A DNA stretch of 64,000 bases, from the NCBI RefSeq assembly GCF_008831285.2, contig NC_045141.1, positions 25,657,315 through 25,721,314 of the forward strand, written 5' to 3'. The translations under genes and the position numbers were made by a program. The stretch comes from Nymphaea colorata. Its lineage: Eukaryota; Streptophyta; Magnoliopsida; Nymphaeales; Nymphaeaceae. Below the pieces are notes generated by a model. The model searched no databases and was not told the origin of the DNA. It saw only the letters and a list, made by a program, of their open reading frames with translations. Shown here piece after piece: positions 13,108-23,798 of the stretch (position 1 is the stretch's first letter; the number at the start of each line of letters is the position of its first letter).

Positions 13108-15401
13108 TCATGGCTTCCTTCCTCATCTTGGTGGACTCCTAATTGTAACGATTAACGCTTTGAGCTTCATGTGTTCCTCGGTCGTATAGTCGTTCAGCCC
13201 ATCTGGACTGTGAAGGCAGTTTTCTCCTGGTTAATGGTAACTGAAGCATTAAAATAATGATTACCGTTGGCCTTTTTCCCAGAATGGAATTCCCTAATTT
13301 TTTTGCGGAAGAATTGAATGTGTTTTGTGAAATTCACTGGAGAAAAGATAATTATATAAGCAATTCTGGGAAATTACTTTGTCAGGATTTCCTTTTCATT
13401 GACGTGACTGATTAGTCGACCGAATTCATCATCTCTGGCTTTCCTAGCAACTTTGGTGATTTGGTGCATCTCCATGGCCGGTGTGCTTTTTGCAGGCTGA
13501 GTTTTCTGATGTGCATTGTATTTGTTGTATGAGGGTATTTTTATCATCTTCACTCTCTCAACCTAGTTCATTTTTTTTTTCTTTTTTTAGTTTATCATTG
13601 AAGGATTGAACTAGTGCATATAGACCATCATGTTCTCTTCTACTTAGAATTGTATCTTCAAAGGAAATAAAGAAACAAAATGAAACCATCGACGACATGA
13701 ATCAGCAAATTAAAGTCTATTTTCTTGAGGTTGAGAAATATCACATGACCTTAGCTGCAACTTTGAGAATATTTTTTTATAATGGAGTCAGACCACCACT
13801 TGTACTTCGAGAAAGTTTGAGAAGAACTAAAACACCACAGTTTATTTTTTCAAATCTTCTTTTCATGCAAGAAAAGGCATGGTCCTAAAGTAATATGTTC
13901 AAAAAGAGCGGCCGACTTTCGGAGTGGTTTAGTTACTTTTTAAATGTTGGAATGGTTTAGTTACTTAGTTGTTTATGCCCGTAAAGAAAAACCTTGGGAA
14001 ACAGGGGCCTCCTCCTAAGTAGCCTCAAGCGAACTCACTTGACCTCCACCTCTCATGAGGCAGCATTTAGAGAGCAGAAACACACTGTTCCGGCAGATCT
14101 ATCTTCCCTTCATTTTAAGTCTTTAGGAGCCACAATAATAACAATATGTGAGTGTTCCATGCATATTGGGTCAGATTTATGGAACATTGTCTTACAAGTT
14201 ACACATTTATATGAAGCTACTCTAATCTTTAGGGCAGATACATGGAACAGTAATTTCATATGTTACTGCTGCCATACGGCTCCTTACCAACAATCTTTAT
14301 CCAGGTTTTGGAGGGTGAGGACGACATGGCTACACAGTGTATTTGTTTGTCATATAGTTTCTTCTTCGTTCAAAGCGTGGTATTAGTCTCATGCAGAATC
14401 CAAACAGGTAGCTTCCTAGGAACTGCAGTGAGCATATTGGGTTTTATGTTACTGGAAACGTGACGTGAAGAGAGCCTTTGCAGACCTGCAGAACGGATCT
14501 AAGAACTCAAATGTGGGAGGCGAGATGGACGCCATCTGGGAACACAGAAGAATGGAGTCTCCTAATTAACGTAAACAAAAACGGCACCTTTGAGGGCCAC
14601 ACATGCGAAACAGTAAACAAACACCTTCCAAGGCACTACCAGGAAAAGTATCAGCAGATTCAGTGTGAGGTTATTGACAATGACAGATGCACTGTGATTT
14701 TCTGCTAGAGTTCTCGATGCAGTGGTGCTGAATTGGAGACAGAAGTGAGCCCAGCGCGAGTCCTGAACACCAGGCCTTACGAGGACAAACAAGATTCGAG
14801 TAGTGGCACGCATGTTTGTCTTCATTACACGTATAAAAAAAAAGATGGTATTTGTGCTTCTCATAAGGTCGTCAGCGACGGTTGACATGCATACAAAACC
14901 TACCGAGACCTGAACATGTTGATGATCAAGATTGAAGCTACGTCCATCCATCACTCATCAGAGAAAAGGAAGAGGGAAAGAGAACATGGAACCTGCGACT
15001 CTAAACACCATCGTCATCTAAAATGCTTAATGAATGTTGGGGAGAAAAGACCCAGGAAACTCTCATGAACGAATTTCCCTGGGTTTCACTGTGATCTTCA
15101 GTCAGCAGACCGAAATAATTAGGAAATACAGAAAAGGAAATGGTGTTTCATTGTTCGCGTGCAAGAACATGTGGAGTAATTTTAATTTGTGTCCTATTCT
15201 AACAAAATCCTGCAGATCTGCAGCGACGGCAAGCTGCATATCATTGACTATTATAGCAAAGTAGTTCAAAGCTGCCATGCATATTTACTATTTTGTTAGT
15301 CATTTGAGTGACCAGAAAAGCAGCAAGTGTCAATTGCACAGTTTTCTGCATAACAGATCCAAGTTGCTTGTTTGGGTGCCAAACAGGACATAAACTTAAA
15401 A

Positions 15402-15652
15402 ACATTATAACTTCATACATAACTGACATTGTTTAAGTATGCAATCAGAATTTACTAAAAAAATGATATAATCAATTGCCAAATTCGTTGGGTCTTATAA
15501 AGCTCATCCTGTATGCTTCAAAGATATAACTGTCATAACAACAACATTATAAATTCATACAAAACTGATATTGTTTAAGTGTGTAATCAGTATTTACCAA
15601 AACCAATTGCCAAATTCCTTGGATCTTATAAATCTCACCCTGTATGCTTCAA

Positions 15653-15659
<7 letters not shown>
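15402..15659. repeat. Diverged tandem duplication, about 142-bp period
   Basis: Copy 1 (about 15402-15527) and copy 2 (about 15544-15659) share long blocks: acattataa.ttcata, ttgtttaagt, caattgccaaattc.ttgg, cttataaa.ctca, ctgtatgcttcaaagatata. Small substitutions and indels separate them, so the duplication is not very recent. Confidence 0.8.

Positions 15660-15689
<30 letters not shown>
15654..15689. repeat. (AT)n microsatellite
   Basis: About 36 bases of alternating at directly after the second copy of the tandem duplication. Confidence 0.9.
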
Positions 15690-15690
<1 letters not shown>

Positions 15691-15992
15691 CCAACGTCAG
15701 GCGTTGCATGCCTTAATAATTGTGAACAGGACGTTACTGTTAACGCGCGGAAAGAATGAATTAAAGCGCCCTCATATGACTGTATTCAGGACATCAAATA
15801 ACAGAGTTGCAAGAATTATCCGCTCCCTTTAAGAAACAGATGAGCACAAAAAGAGAACCTCTCTCTCTCACTCTTCTCTCTGGACCTAAGAAGTGAGGGA
15901 TCCAACCCTACAACCCACCCGCCAAAAGCCTCCTTATCCAGTACTGCAAGGCACCGCCACTTCTCCTCGCCGGTAAACCGCCTTCCCCTACA

Positions 15993-16006
15993 ATGAAATG
16001 ATGTAA
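15993..16006 (+). promoter_or_regulatory. Overlapping minimal uORFs before PDLP start
   Basis: The bases caatgaaatgatgtaatggg hold ATG AAA TGA (15993-16001) and ATG ATG TAA (15998-16006). The TAA of the second shares its last A with the main ATG at 16006 (TAATG). If the leader covers this point, scanning ribosomes meet two 2-codon uORFs immediately before the true start. Whether they act is unknown. Confidence 0.55.
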
Positions 16007-17153
16007 TGGGGCGCCGTGTCTCGATCATCGCCACCATTCTGTTCGCCTGCGCCATCTTCCTGCCTACCACGGATTGCGTCGCCCCCAGCCTGCTGCATCT
16101 CGTCTTCCAAGGCTGCTCTGCCACCGCATTCCCACCGAATGGAGAGTTCGAACAGACGCTGACGGCTCTTTTTAACACCCTTATCTTGCATGCCTCCCAG
16201 GGCCACTTCTACAAAACCACGGCCGGCTCTGGTGCCTACTCCATCTATGGCGTATTCCAATGCCGGGGCGACCTGGGCTCTGGGGATTGCTACTACTGTG
16301 TGAACCGCCTTCCCGTCGAGGCAAGACGAGGATGCGGCCGGGTCACCGCCGCCCGGGTGCAGCTCCAGGGATGCTACCTCCAGTACAATGCCGGCGACCC
16401 CAATAGTCTTTCAGGGACGACGAGGTTGTACTCCAAGTGCGGAACGACGCCAGCTACCGGCGCGGCTTTCCTCCAACTGAGGCAGGCGGCATTTTCCGAT
16501 GTACAGGTTGGTGTTCAGGGTGGGCGCGGCTTCTACGCCGTTGGCCATGGAGGAGTTTACACATTAGGACAGTGCCAGGGTGATCTCTCAGTCGCAGACT
16601 GCGGGGATTGCCTGAAAACCGCACTACAGGAGGTGGCGGACCACTGCGGCACCGTGAATTCTGGTCAGGTTTACCTAACGAGGTGTTACGCGACGTACGC
16701 GTACTACCCGGTTGGTGGTTCCGGCGCGTACGGGAGCTACGGCATGGTAGGGGGTGAGTTGGGGAGTGAGGCAAACCAGCTTTATGAAGGCGGTAGTATT
16801 TTTCTGGCTCCTTCTGAGATGGGGTTCGCCGGAAAACCGCTCGGTTTTTTGGGTCCTTACGATGGGTTTCATTTTTTGGTCTTTCTTCTCTCTTTCAGGT
16901 TCACCTGAGCATGGGCAGCAGACGGGGAAGATAATCGCGATTGTGGTTGGAGGGGTAGCTGCATTGTTATTTGTGTTCGTTTGCCTTTGGTTCGTCAAAT
17001 CCTTGACAAAGAAGCATGATGGTGATGGTTTCATCCCCCCTCTTTTTCCTGTTGATAACTTAATTCCCACTTTGCTTTCGTTGTTTACCTCTGGTTACAG
17101 GAATGAGTTTCTGGGTTACCATTTTTATTTTCCTTTTTCCCTCAGACTATTGA
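16006..17153 (+). CDS. Plasmodesmata-located protein (PDLP), 292 aa, 3 exons
   Basis: Type-I membrane protein with two extracellular DUF26 (Gnk2-like) domains; family members sit in plasmodesmata and regulate callose and cell-to-cell movement. Exons 16006-16753, 16899-17021 and 17146-17153 join in phase to 293 codons. Features: signal peptide residues 1-25 (SIIATILFACAIFLPTTDC); first C-x8-C-x2-C at residues 86-98 (CRGDLGSGDCYYC); second at 190-202 (CQGDLSVADCGDC); a membrane span at about 257-281 (IIAIVVGGVAALLFVFVCLW); and a short basic tail SLTKKHDDY. The terminal DDY fits the end remembered for PDLPs and supports the tiny last coding exon of only 8 nt. There is no kinase domain, so this is not a cysteine-rich receptor kinase. 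Introns are 145 and 124 bp. Confidence 0.88.
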
Positions 17154-18892
17154 GGAGCGAAGGAAGGAGATGGAATTCATGGCCGTTCAGGCGTTGATTG
17201 GCATCTCAAGACTATTATGATGAAGAATGGATGCTGACGACAGAGAGCGAGAGAGAGACCACGGTTTTTTTTTTTTTCTTTCTTTTTTCCAATGGAGAAA
17301 AGCCTTGCCGGTTGTAATGATAAGATTGGGGATGTACTTTTGTGGGGTTTTGCGGTTCAGCAGGCGTCGGATTCTACAGTGCCTAGTGTTCTGCCCACTC
17401 TTTGGATGGAAAAGTGAGACTGCTGTCGGGCTCTCCACTGTCGTTAATGACATTTACTTGTCCCTTTATAATTCGAAGTTCATAGCTCAAAATTTTTATG
17501 GTGCATGTGAATCTCTCTCTCTCTCTCTCTCTCTGTGGATCAACTAGTAAGATAACAGATTGATTACTGACTCGTTTTGGAGGCTAAACCCTTTGGCCTT
17601 TGCTCTCTTCAAGTGTATTTAATTGATTGTAACAGATCGATTAGGGGCATAAATAAGCACAAGCAGAATGAAGACAGGAGCACGAAAATATGCGTGGTAG
17701 GTCCGTTTTGCAAGGGACGCAGACAAGCGCTACTAATACTATGTAATTAAGCCAAAACGGAGAAAAGAGACAGAATTCTCTTTAACTTTTAGGAATCTAA
17801 TTCAATCATTGTAAAGGTAAAGTTGTGCTCCTAGATATCCACAACTATATCACTGAACTTTGCAAAGGAAAAGGTGGAGGTGCAGGGTATTCTTTTCATA
17901 AAAGCTGAAAATAAAAATTAAAATCAGAATAAAATAATGATACGTGATTCACATCTACCGTTACCATTTGTTTGCTTCCCAAGTATATAATGTTCAAGGT
18001 TAACTGCTTAACCATAGTTAACAAGTGAATACTGGGGAAACTTATGTTTGATCTGGCAATACAACACTACGACTCCAAACTTGAGTAGGTTTATATCATT
18101 CTTTTTTCTGCTTGTGCAGCCATGATGTCCTGCGGGAAAGGTGAAGAATTTGGGCTCTCCTTATCTGGCTTATCTAAAATTTTCATTGTAGAAAAACAAA
18201 AATCTGCAGATATAATTTCGCGACCATGTAATAGAAGAAAACCGTAACTCTCTAATTATCTTATAAATGACGACAATCTCTTTCTACGCAGAAGTTAAAG
18301 AAACAGCAAATGGTTCAGGGGTAGTTAAAGTGTTAAACTGCACATGGCAGCATAAACTAGGGTGTGTTATAAGCAAATGATCAGCCTTAGGTGATCGTAG
18401 GTTCGGCGGCAAAGAGTTCAAACAAATTGAACTTAGTGGGCTAATGGAATATGAACCCACAATAATTAGCTATGGTTTTATAGACAAAAAATGCATGGCT
18501 GCTTTGGATATCAGATAGAAATATTTGAGAATCAGATCCTACTAGCTCAACTATTAGGGTAATAAAAAATTCTCACAGCATCCAAATATCCAATTAAATC
18601 GATTCAGGTAAATTGAGCGTCCAAACCATACCATCCATCACACACAAATACAAGAGAAGGCTTCTGAGTTCTGATCGCGGCCGTAAACCACAAATTTTTT
18701 TATTGACTGTGGCCGTAAAGCTAAAAAGTTTGATAGATCTTCCACCCAGCATGCCGTCGAGTAATTTAACATCCTTTTTTGTTAGTGCACCTATTTCTTT
18801 GCAGAAATCAGCAATTATCACTTCATTTTCGGCAGACATATCTCATCTGTAACCAAGGAACGAAGCTGTCACTGTAAATCATAGATACTATG
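17154..18892. other. Intergenic: PDLP 3' flank
   Basis: Contains the probable PDLP 3' UTR, a poly-T run near 17264-17277 and a (CT)n tract at 17511-17534. No gene was recognised; the short open frames have no family signature. Confidence 0.45.
17511..17534. repeat. (CT)n microsatellite
   Basis: About 24 bases of tc/ct repeat downstream of the PDLP gene. Confidence 0.9.
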
Positions 18893-20460
18893 CTACCAAA
18901 ATGCACCTGCGTAATTACCTCTCCCATCATCAACCAACATTGATTTTCTAATCTCCTCTATCAAAACTGCTATTACCCTGTAAATATCTTCAGTAAAAGG
19001 ATGTTCCTGATCACCCGGCACAAACACGTGCACATGCTGAGCAATCTCAGTCCAACTCTGTCCGGTTTCTTTTTGAACTCTTAGTGCATGCATCTCCCTG
19101 TGTATTCTAGCTGCCGCATCCCACCTTGCTTTACCAGAATAGATGTTAGAGAGGAGCACATACCGAGAGACGTCCTCCTCATTCTCACCATCTTTCTCTC
19201 TCTAGAATCAATAGTTCGGAGTCCTACTCGTTCTCTAACCACGGAATTCCCGTGCAATATGCACGCAGACAGCAGCACACGCCACACAGCCCTGTCTGGA
19301 GAAAATGGCATTCTTAGAGCCAATTCCTCTGCTTCTTCGAGAAAACCTACTCTTCAAAGCGCTGAAACGACACAGGAGCCATTGGGGACAGCCCAAATTC
19401 TGTGCTCATTGATGTCAAACAGTTTCGAAAAGCATCAACCATCAAAGCATTGGAACAGGCAGTGAGAACAGCGAGGAACGTTACGTCGTCTGGTAATGCA
19501 CCCTGGCTTTGAAGTGCTGCAAACAATTTGAATGCAGCGTCTGCATTGTCCTGCTCAGTATAAGCCATGATAATGGCATTCCAAGAGACCAAGTTTAGGG
19601 CTGCAATCAAGTCAAAAGTAACTAGCGCATCGCTTATAATCCCACATTTCCCATACATGTCAACGAGAGCGCTCCCCACAAATACATTGGTCTCAAGCCC
19701 AATAGCAACAGCGTGAGCGTGGATCATCCTTCCTTTGTCATAAGCTGCAGCAATCCGCAGATGAACAAAGTGCACCAGAGAGGCCGAACATATTAGCCTT
19801 TGCATTCGAAGCACGCATGAGTCATTGAGTCTGAAAAGCTGAAGAGCATCCTGGGGCGACCATTTAGCGAGCAGCAACAGATGATCCAACCCAAGAAACC
19901 TCATCTCTCTCAGGCAGTCCTTCAAACACTTGAAGCCCATTGTCAACCCTTCCGCACTTCGCATACATATCCATAGCCGAGCAACTCACGAATTTTTGCT
20001 GATACAATCCGACCTTAACAGCATGGGCGTGGATCTGCAGACCAGGTCTCGTAGCCGAGATTGCTGTACACGCATGGAAACTGCAGAAAAGGTACGTTGA
20101 TAGTGGAGTAGCGGAGCATGGAGACGAAGAGATCCACGACAGGCGCGGAGGGGAAGGTGGGGCAGCGGCGCACATCCACCGATGGGAGTGGTCCAAGAGA
20201 CGACATTCGGGTTATTAATTTCGTCGACCACTTTCTGGGCACAACGCAGGGTGGCAGTCTACCGGAGGTTGTTACATGGAAAAGGGTCGGCCTGGAATCC
20301 TCTCTACATGCTTTGTGAATTGAATATCTCGCCAGACGTGAGGCTCTTGGAGAGGACGGCCTGCCGGAGAAGGTTAATCAAATAAGATCCATCGACCATT
20401 TGTTTGTTTGTGCTTCCTTCTTGTGGCATTGGTGCAACCATCCACACACGGCCAGGGCTC
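18893..20460 (-). pseudogene. Broken PPR protein gene (E-type), intronless
   Basis: Minus-strand reading gives PPR motifs spread over all three frames. An N-terminal LINLLRQAVLSKSLTSGE segment comes first. NNPNVVSWTTPIGG follows, then IHAHAVKVGLYQQKFVSCS with AMDMYAKCGRVDNGLQVFEG in a second frame. The best-kept block is at 19347-19964 (GRMIHAHAVAIGLETNVFVG, SALVDMYGKCGIISDALVTF, LVSWNAIIMAYTEQDNADAA, PDDVTFLAVLTACSNA). RAVWRVLLSACILHGN follows in another frame and GQSWTEIAQHVHVFVPGDQE plus HPFTEDIYRVIAVLIEEI in a third. The last part is an E/E+ C-terminal domain; no DYW deaminase domain follows. At least four frame changes and one or more stops break the gene. Intact relatives bind organelle RNA and usually specify C-to-U editing sites. 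The single-exon layout is normal for PPR genes, so it need not be a retrocopy. Confidence 0.82.
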
Positions 20461-22184
20461 GCCAACAGAGTGATGCGCCTCCATGAAGAGCCATGACCGT
20501 GTGCCAATGGAGTGGCTGTAGTACAGTAGTAGTTAGTTCACCGTTTTAGGCTCACGCTGATACCGACACAGAGTGTCAACTTCAGCTCTTATCTACCATT
20601 GACATACTCCTCTTCTCCACCCAAAATCTGGTTGAGGCCGAGAACGTTCAGGAGCTCCAATCGTGTTCTCGTTCCTGTTGAAGCCTCCACTCACCATTTT
20701 GGTTTTCTCACAATTTTTCTCTCATGTTTCCTATTTGCTGCTTGTGTGCTTCTGCATTGCTGCGTTGTCTTGTGTGTTGTTTCAGGCTCAGCATTACTTT
20801 GTTCATGCTACGTAGATATCCTGGTCAAATGACGCAGGAGAGTACTTGATCCGAAGTATTCGTAGCTCAAGAGCGTCAAGAGTATTGTTGAGAGTTGTTT
20901 GGGCATTTTGTCATGGTTTGGACCTTTGTTGCATCCCAAATCCAAGTCGGATGCAGTTGAATCCAAAAGCTCTTGTTCACAGTCCATCCCTCCTATATAT
21001 GAGGACGGTCCATGCCATCAAACTGGCCCTAAGGGAACGTGGGCCTCATTTTGTATCGTGACTTTCATGTGTAAAATCAAGCTTTCTTCTTCTTTCTTGT
21101 TATTTAAAGTGAATTTTAGATCCTTGCAGCTTGATTAGTGTCAGTTTCAGTAGCTTTTGCAGTTTAGTAGTTCAAAGCTGCAGGATTAAGATCCTAATCG
21201 CTGCGTCAGAGGAACTACAAAATTCCAACAGTCTCGATCTGTAAGTACAAAATATTGATCGACTTTGTTGGAAGGACTTTGTTGGCCTTCCAAAAGTTTA
21301 TAGGAGTTCCTCGTTACATGATGAAGCCAATGACAAAGCTTTCTATTGTTTTTATGGCTCGAAAAGCAGACAGGCCCAAGCATCTTTCAATTTAGAAGTC
21401 CAGTTGGAGCTGAATGTGTCGGTCCCCTCCCTCCCAATTTAGGTTGAAGATCATGAACGCTGCAGGATACAATTATTATCATGGAGGCAGATGGGATATC
21501 AGTAAGGATTTATGTCTAGCTGCACTATTCCTTTACGAGACAGACAGCCCTCTTCAATTGAAAAGCACTCTGCTTTCCATGGCCGATTGTCCACCTTTGC
21601 ATGAAAAGGAAATTAATGACTCGAGCTCTGGCCTTTAATAGGGGACAGAGGTGAGTGCCCATTGCACTTCATATAATGATGAAGAAATGAATCCCAATCT
21701 GTGTTCATCACTTGATCAAAATGATTTTAGTGCTTAGACCAGCGCTTGCGATGAACCTTTATCAACTCCAGTGTCTAGTGACGGGTTCCAATTACTTTTT
21801 CAGTAAAATACCAGCACAATTAAAACTTGAAAGATGTGAAGATTTATGCGTAGAGATCCACAAAATTTTTTAACATAAAGTTTGGAAAGTTACAGATAAA
21901 AATTCTTTTGATAATCGGAAATTGCTTAATACTTTTAAAATCATCAAAATTTCAGGGTTTAAACAAAGTGAAAACATGATAAAAGATTGTGATATTTTAA
22001 GAACATGGTAATATTTTGCTATAGAAAGTCTCCACCTCTTTTCAGCCTTTTTTTCTCTTCTTCTTGCGATCTGTACATTAAATTGTAAGCCATCAAACAC
22101 TTTCCTTCCCTATGTTCATGATGGCTGGGGATTGCATATTCAGCTGGTTCAGTTTCCTTTTCCGGTTCTGTTTTTGGCTGAAAA
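20461..22184. other. Intergenic with unassigned open frames
   Basis: Two plus-strand open segments read like protein but are unassigned: about 20899-21060 (GILSWFGPLLHPKSKSD) and 21414-21638 (KIMNAAGYNYYHGGRWDISK through LHEKEINDSSSGL and a stop). I could not connect them by convincing splice sites or match them to a family. The rest is AT-rich and featureless. Confidence 0.3.
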
Positions 22185-23798
22185 TTAATGCCCAACTGGT
22201 TCTCTGCTATTCTCATAAATGTCTTGATTTAAACAAGCCCGCCGATCATGATGACCCTGTTACCTGTTCTATTTAAGCCTTCTGCTGGAAGAACGATATC
22301 TATTGAAGGTAATCGTGCCTTATTGAAGGTGCTTATAAGCGGTGGAGTCACTGCATCTTCAACAGGCCCTACAGGAATGCTTCTTGCATAATATGTAAGC
22401 TCTGCATTTTTGTTCTGGAAGGAAAACACACACACACACACACATACACACACACACAGTGATCAAATGGAGATGCAAAATAAGAGTGATTCTTTAGGAA
22501 AGAAGGTGAATTGTGAGACAATACAATATTGGGAATTAATACAGTGATCTATTATGGAACCACATGATATGTGTCGCATGCAGCATTATGTAACTGTCAA
22601 CGACCAATGAGGGAAGGCAATTTTAAATCATTTTTGTACTGTTTCACATTAAACGATGCGATGGTCAAAGCACCAACTTTCAGATCTTGAAGTGCACGTC
22701 AGCACAATTGGTGAGCAGAAAAAATAGTAATCAACTGGTTCTTGATAAAGAACAGTAGCACAAAATGATAGCTGGTTGTTTGGGGTTTTAGCAGGATAGC
22801 ATTGATTTTAAGCTTTTATTAACAATTAAGCAACCCGTTTCGGCATTAATTGGGTGGCAGTTGTTCGGTACAACGGTATATTACTGAGGCTACCAACAGA
22901 GAGATGCCATGTTTAAGTCGGGTAAATACATCCTTTCTTCCTTAAACAGCAGATTTAAGACCACCTTTATTTGTCTGTTTCTTTGCACCAACATGTACTC
23001 ATGCGGTAGAGCTAAGGGAAGAAGTCCAGCTTCAACTTGGTGCGAACTACTTTAGTTAGTCGTTCTTTGAACTTGCCAATGCGGCAAAAATAAGCCAAAA
23101 CGCGAAGATGAAAAACACGCTTATGCACAAAGAGCATAAGCAGCAGACATCACTTGCCATGAATATTTTCCACAACGAAGTGTAAACAATGGCATGTTAA
23201 AATGAGAACTCTGGTGTTCGTGTTCTGCTACAGTACATTTCATCCTCCACGAACTAGTTAACAGATCAACTTTATAATTCTTACCGCATCAAACAGTATT
23301 CTTCCAAGTTCATGGATCAGTGGAGTCATTGCCTGTAATCAGTCGTATTACTCAGCAAAAGGTTATGATACGTCAACCATCTGTCGCAGTTGTTCCTTAG
23401 TAAGAAACAAGTGAAGCCACCAACCTTTTTGGATCAGACATTAAAATGCTGTGTTCTCTTCCATTTAATTTAGCCCGCTAAGCTTGTTCTCTGAAAACTG
23501 CAAAACTCTGGCAACATTGAAGCTGGCTTCAGAAAAAAAGTTTCACGTTTTTGCATGAATAAACGCTGCAGAAAGAGCCACAGTTCTGCACAAATTTTCT
23601 GATTATCATACAGTAGGTGAACCATTGAATCTCAGCACACTCTTTACCTATTAAGCACACTGATTCCATCTTAAATGTGCCTAGTGAAGATGCATGGCAG
23701 AAGGAAGTGACATAACAAGAAAAGGTAATAGCTTACAGCTGCCTGAATTTTCCAAGAGCACTGGGCGTAATGGCATCTACTACAAGCATGAAAGGTTC
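22185..23798 (-). other. Four exon-like segments, unrecognised gene or gene relic
   Basis: Reading the minus strand, segments 23798-23737, 23332-23285, 22414-22264 and 22222-22185 are bounded by good AG acceptors and GT donors and join without a stop. They encode TFHACSRCHYAQCSWKIQAA, AMTPLIHELGRILFDA, a 50-residue block (NKNAELTYYARSIPVGPVED ... PSIDIVLPAEGLNRT) and DIYENSREPVGH with a stop. The first segment is also open in another frame (EPFMLVVDAITPSALGKFRQ), but that frame reaches a stop after the next junction. I do not recognise the protein. No convincing 5' exon was found upstream, so this may be a truncated gene or chance open frames. Confidence 0.3.
22427..22459. repeat. (CA)n microsatellite
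   Basis: Run of ca repeats with one interruption (cacatacaca), just outside the acceptor of a possible minus-strand exon. Confidence 0.85.

Larger units (their letters stand above)
13108..16005. other. Intergenic: TPR gene to PDLP gene
   Basis: No recognisable gene. The stretch 14478-14708 (+) has a 76-codon open frame (EARWTPSGNTEEWSLLINVN... ending CTVIFC) that reads like protein but matches nothing I know. A diverged tandem duplication lies at 15402-15659 and runs into an (AT)n tract. CT-rich DNA at 15861-15885 precedes the next gene. Confidence 0.45.
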
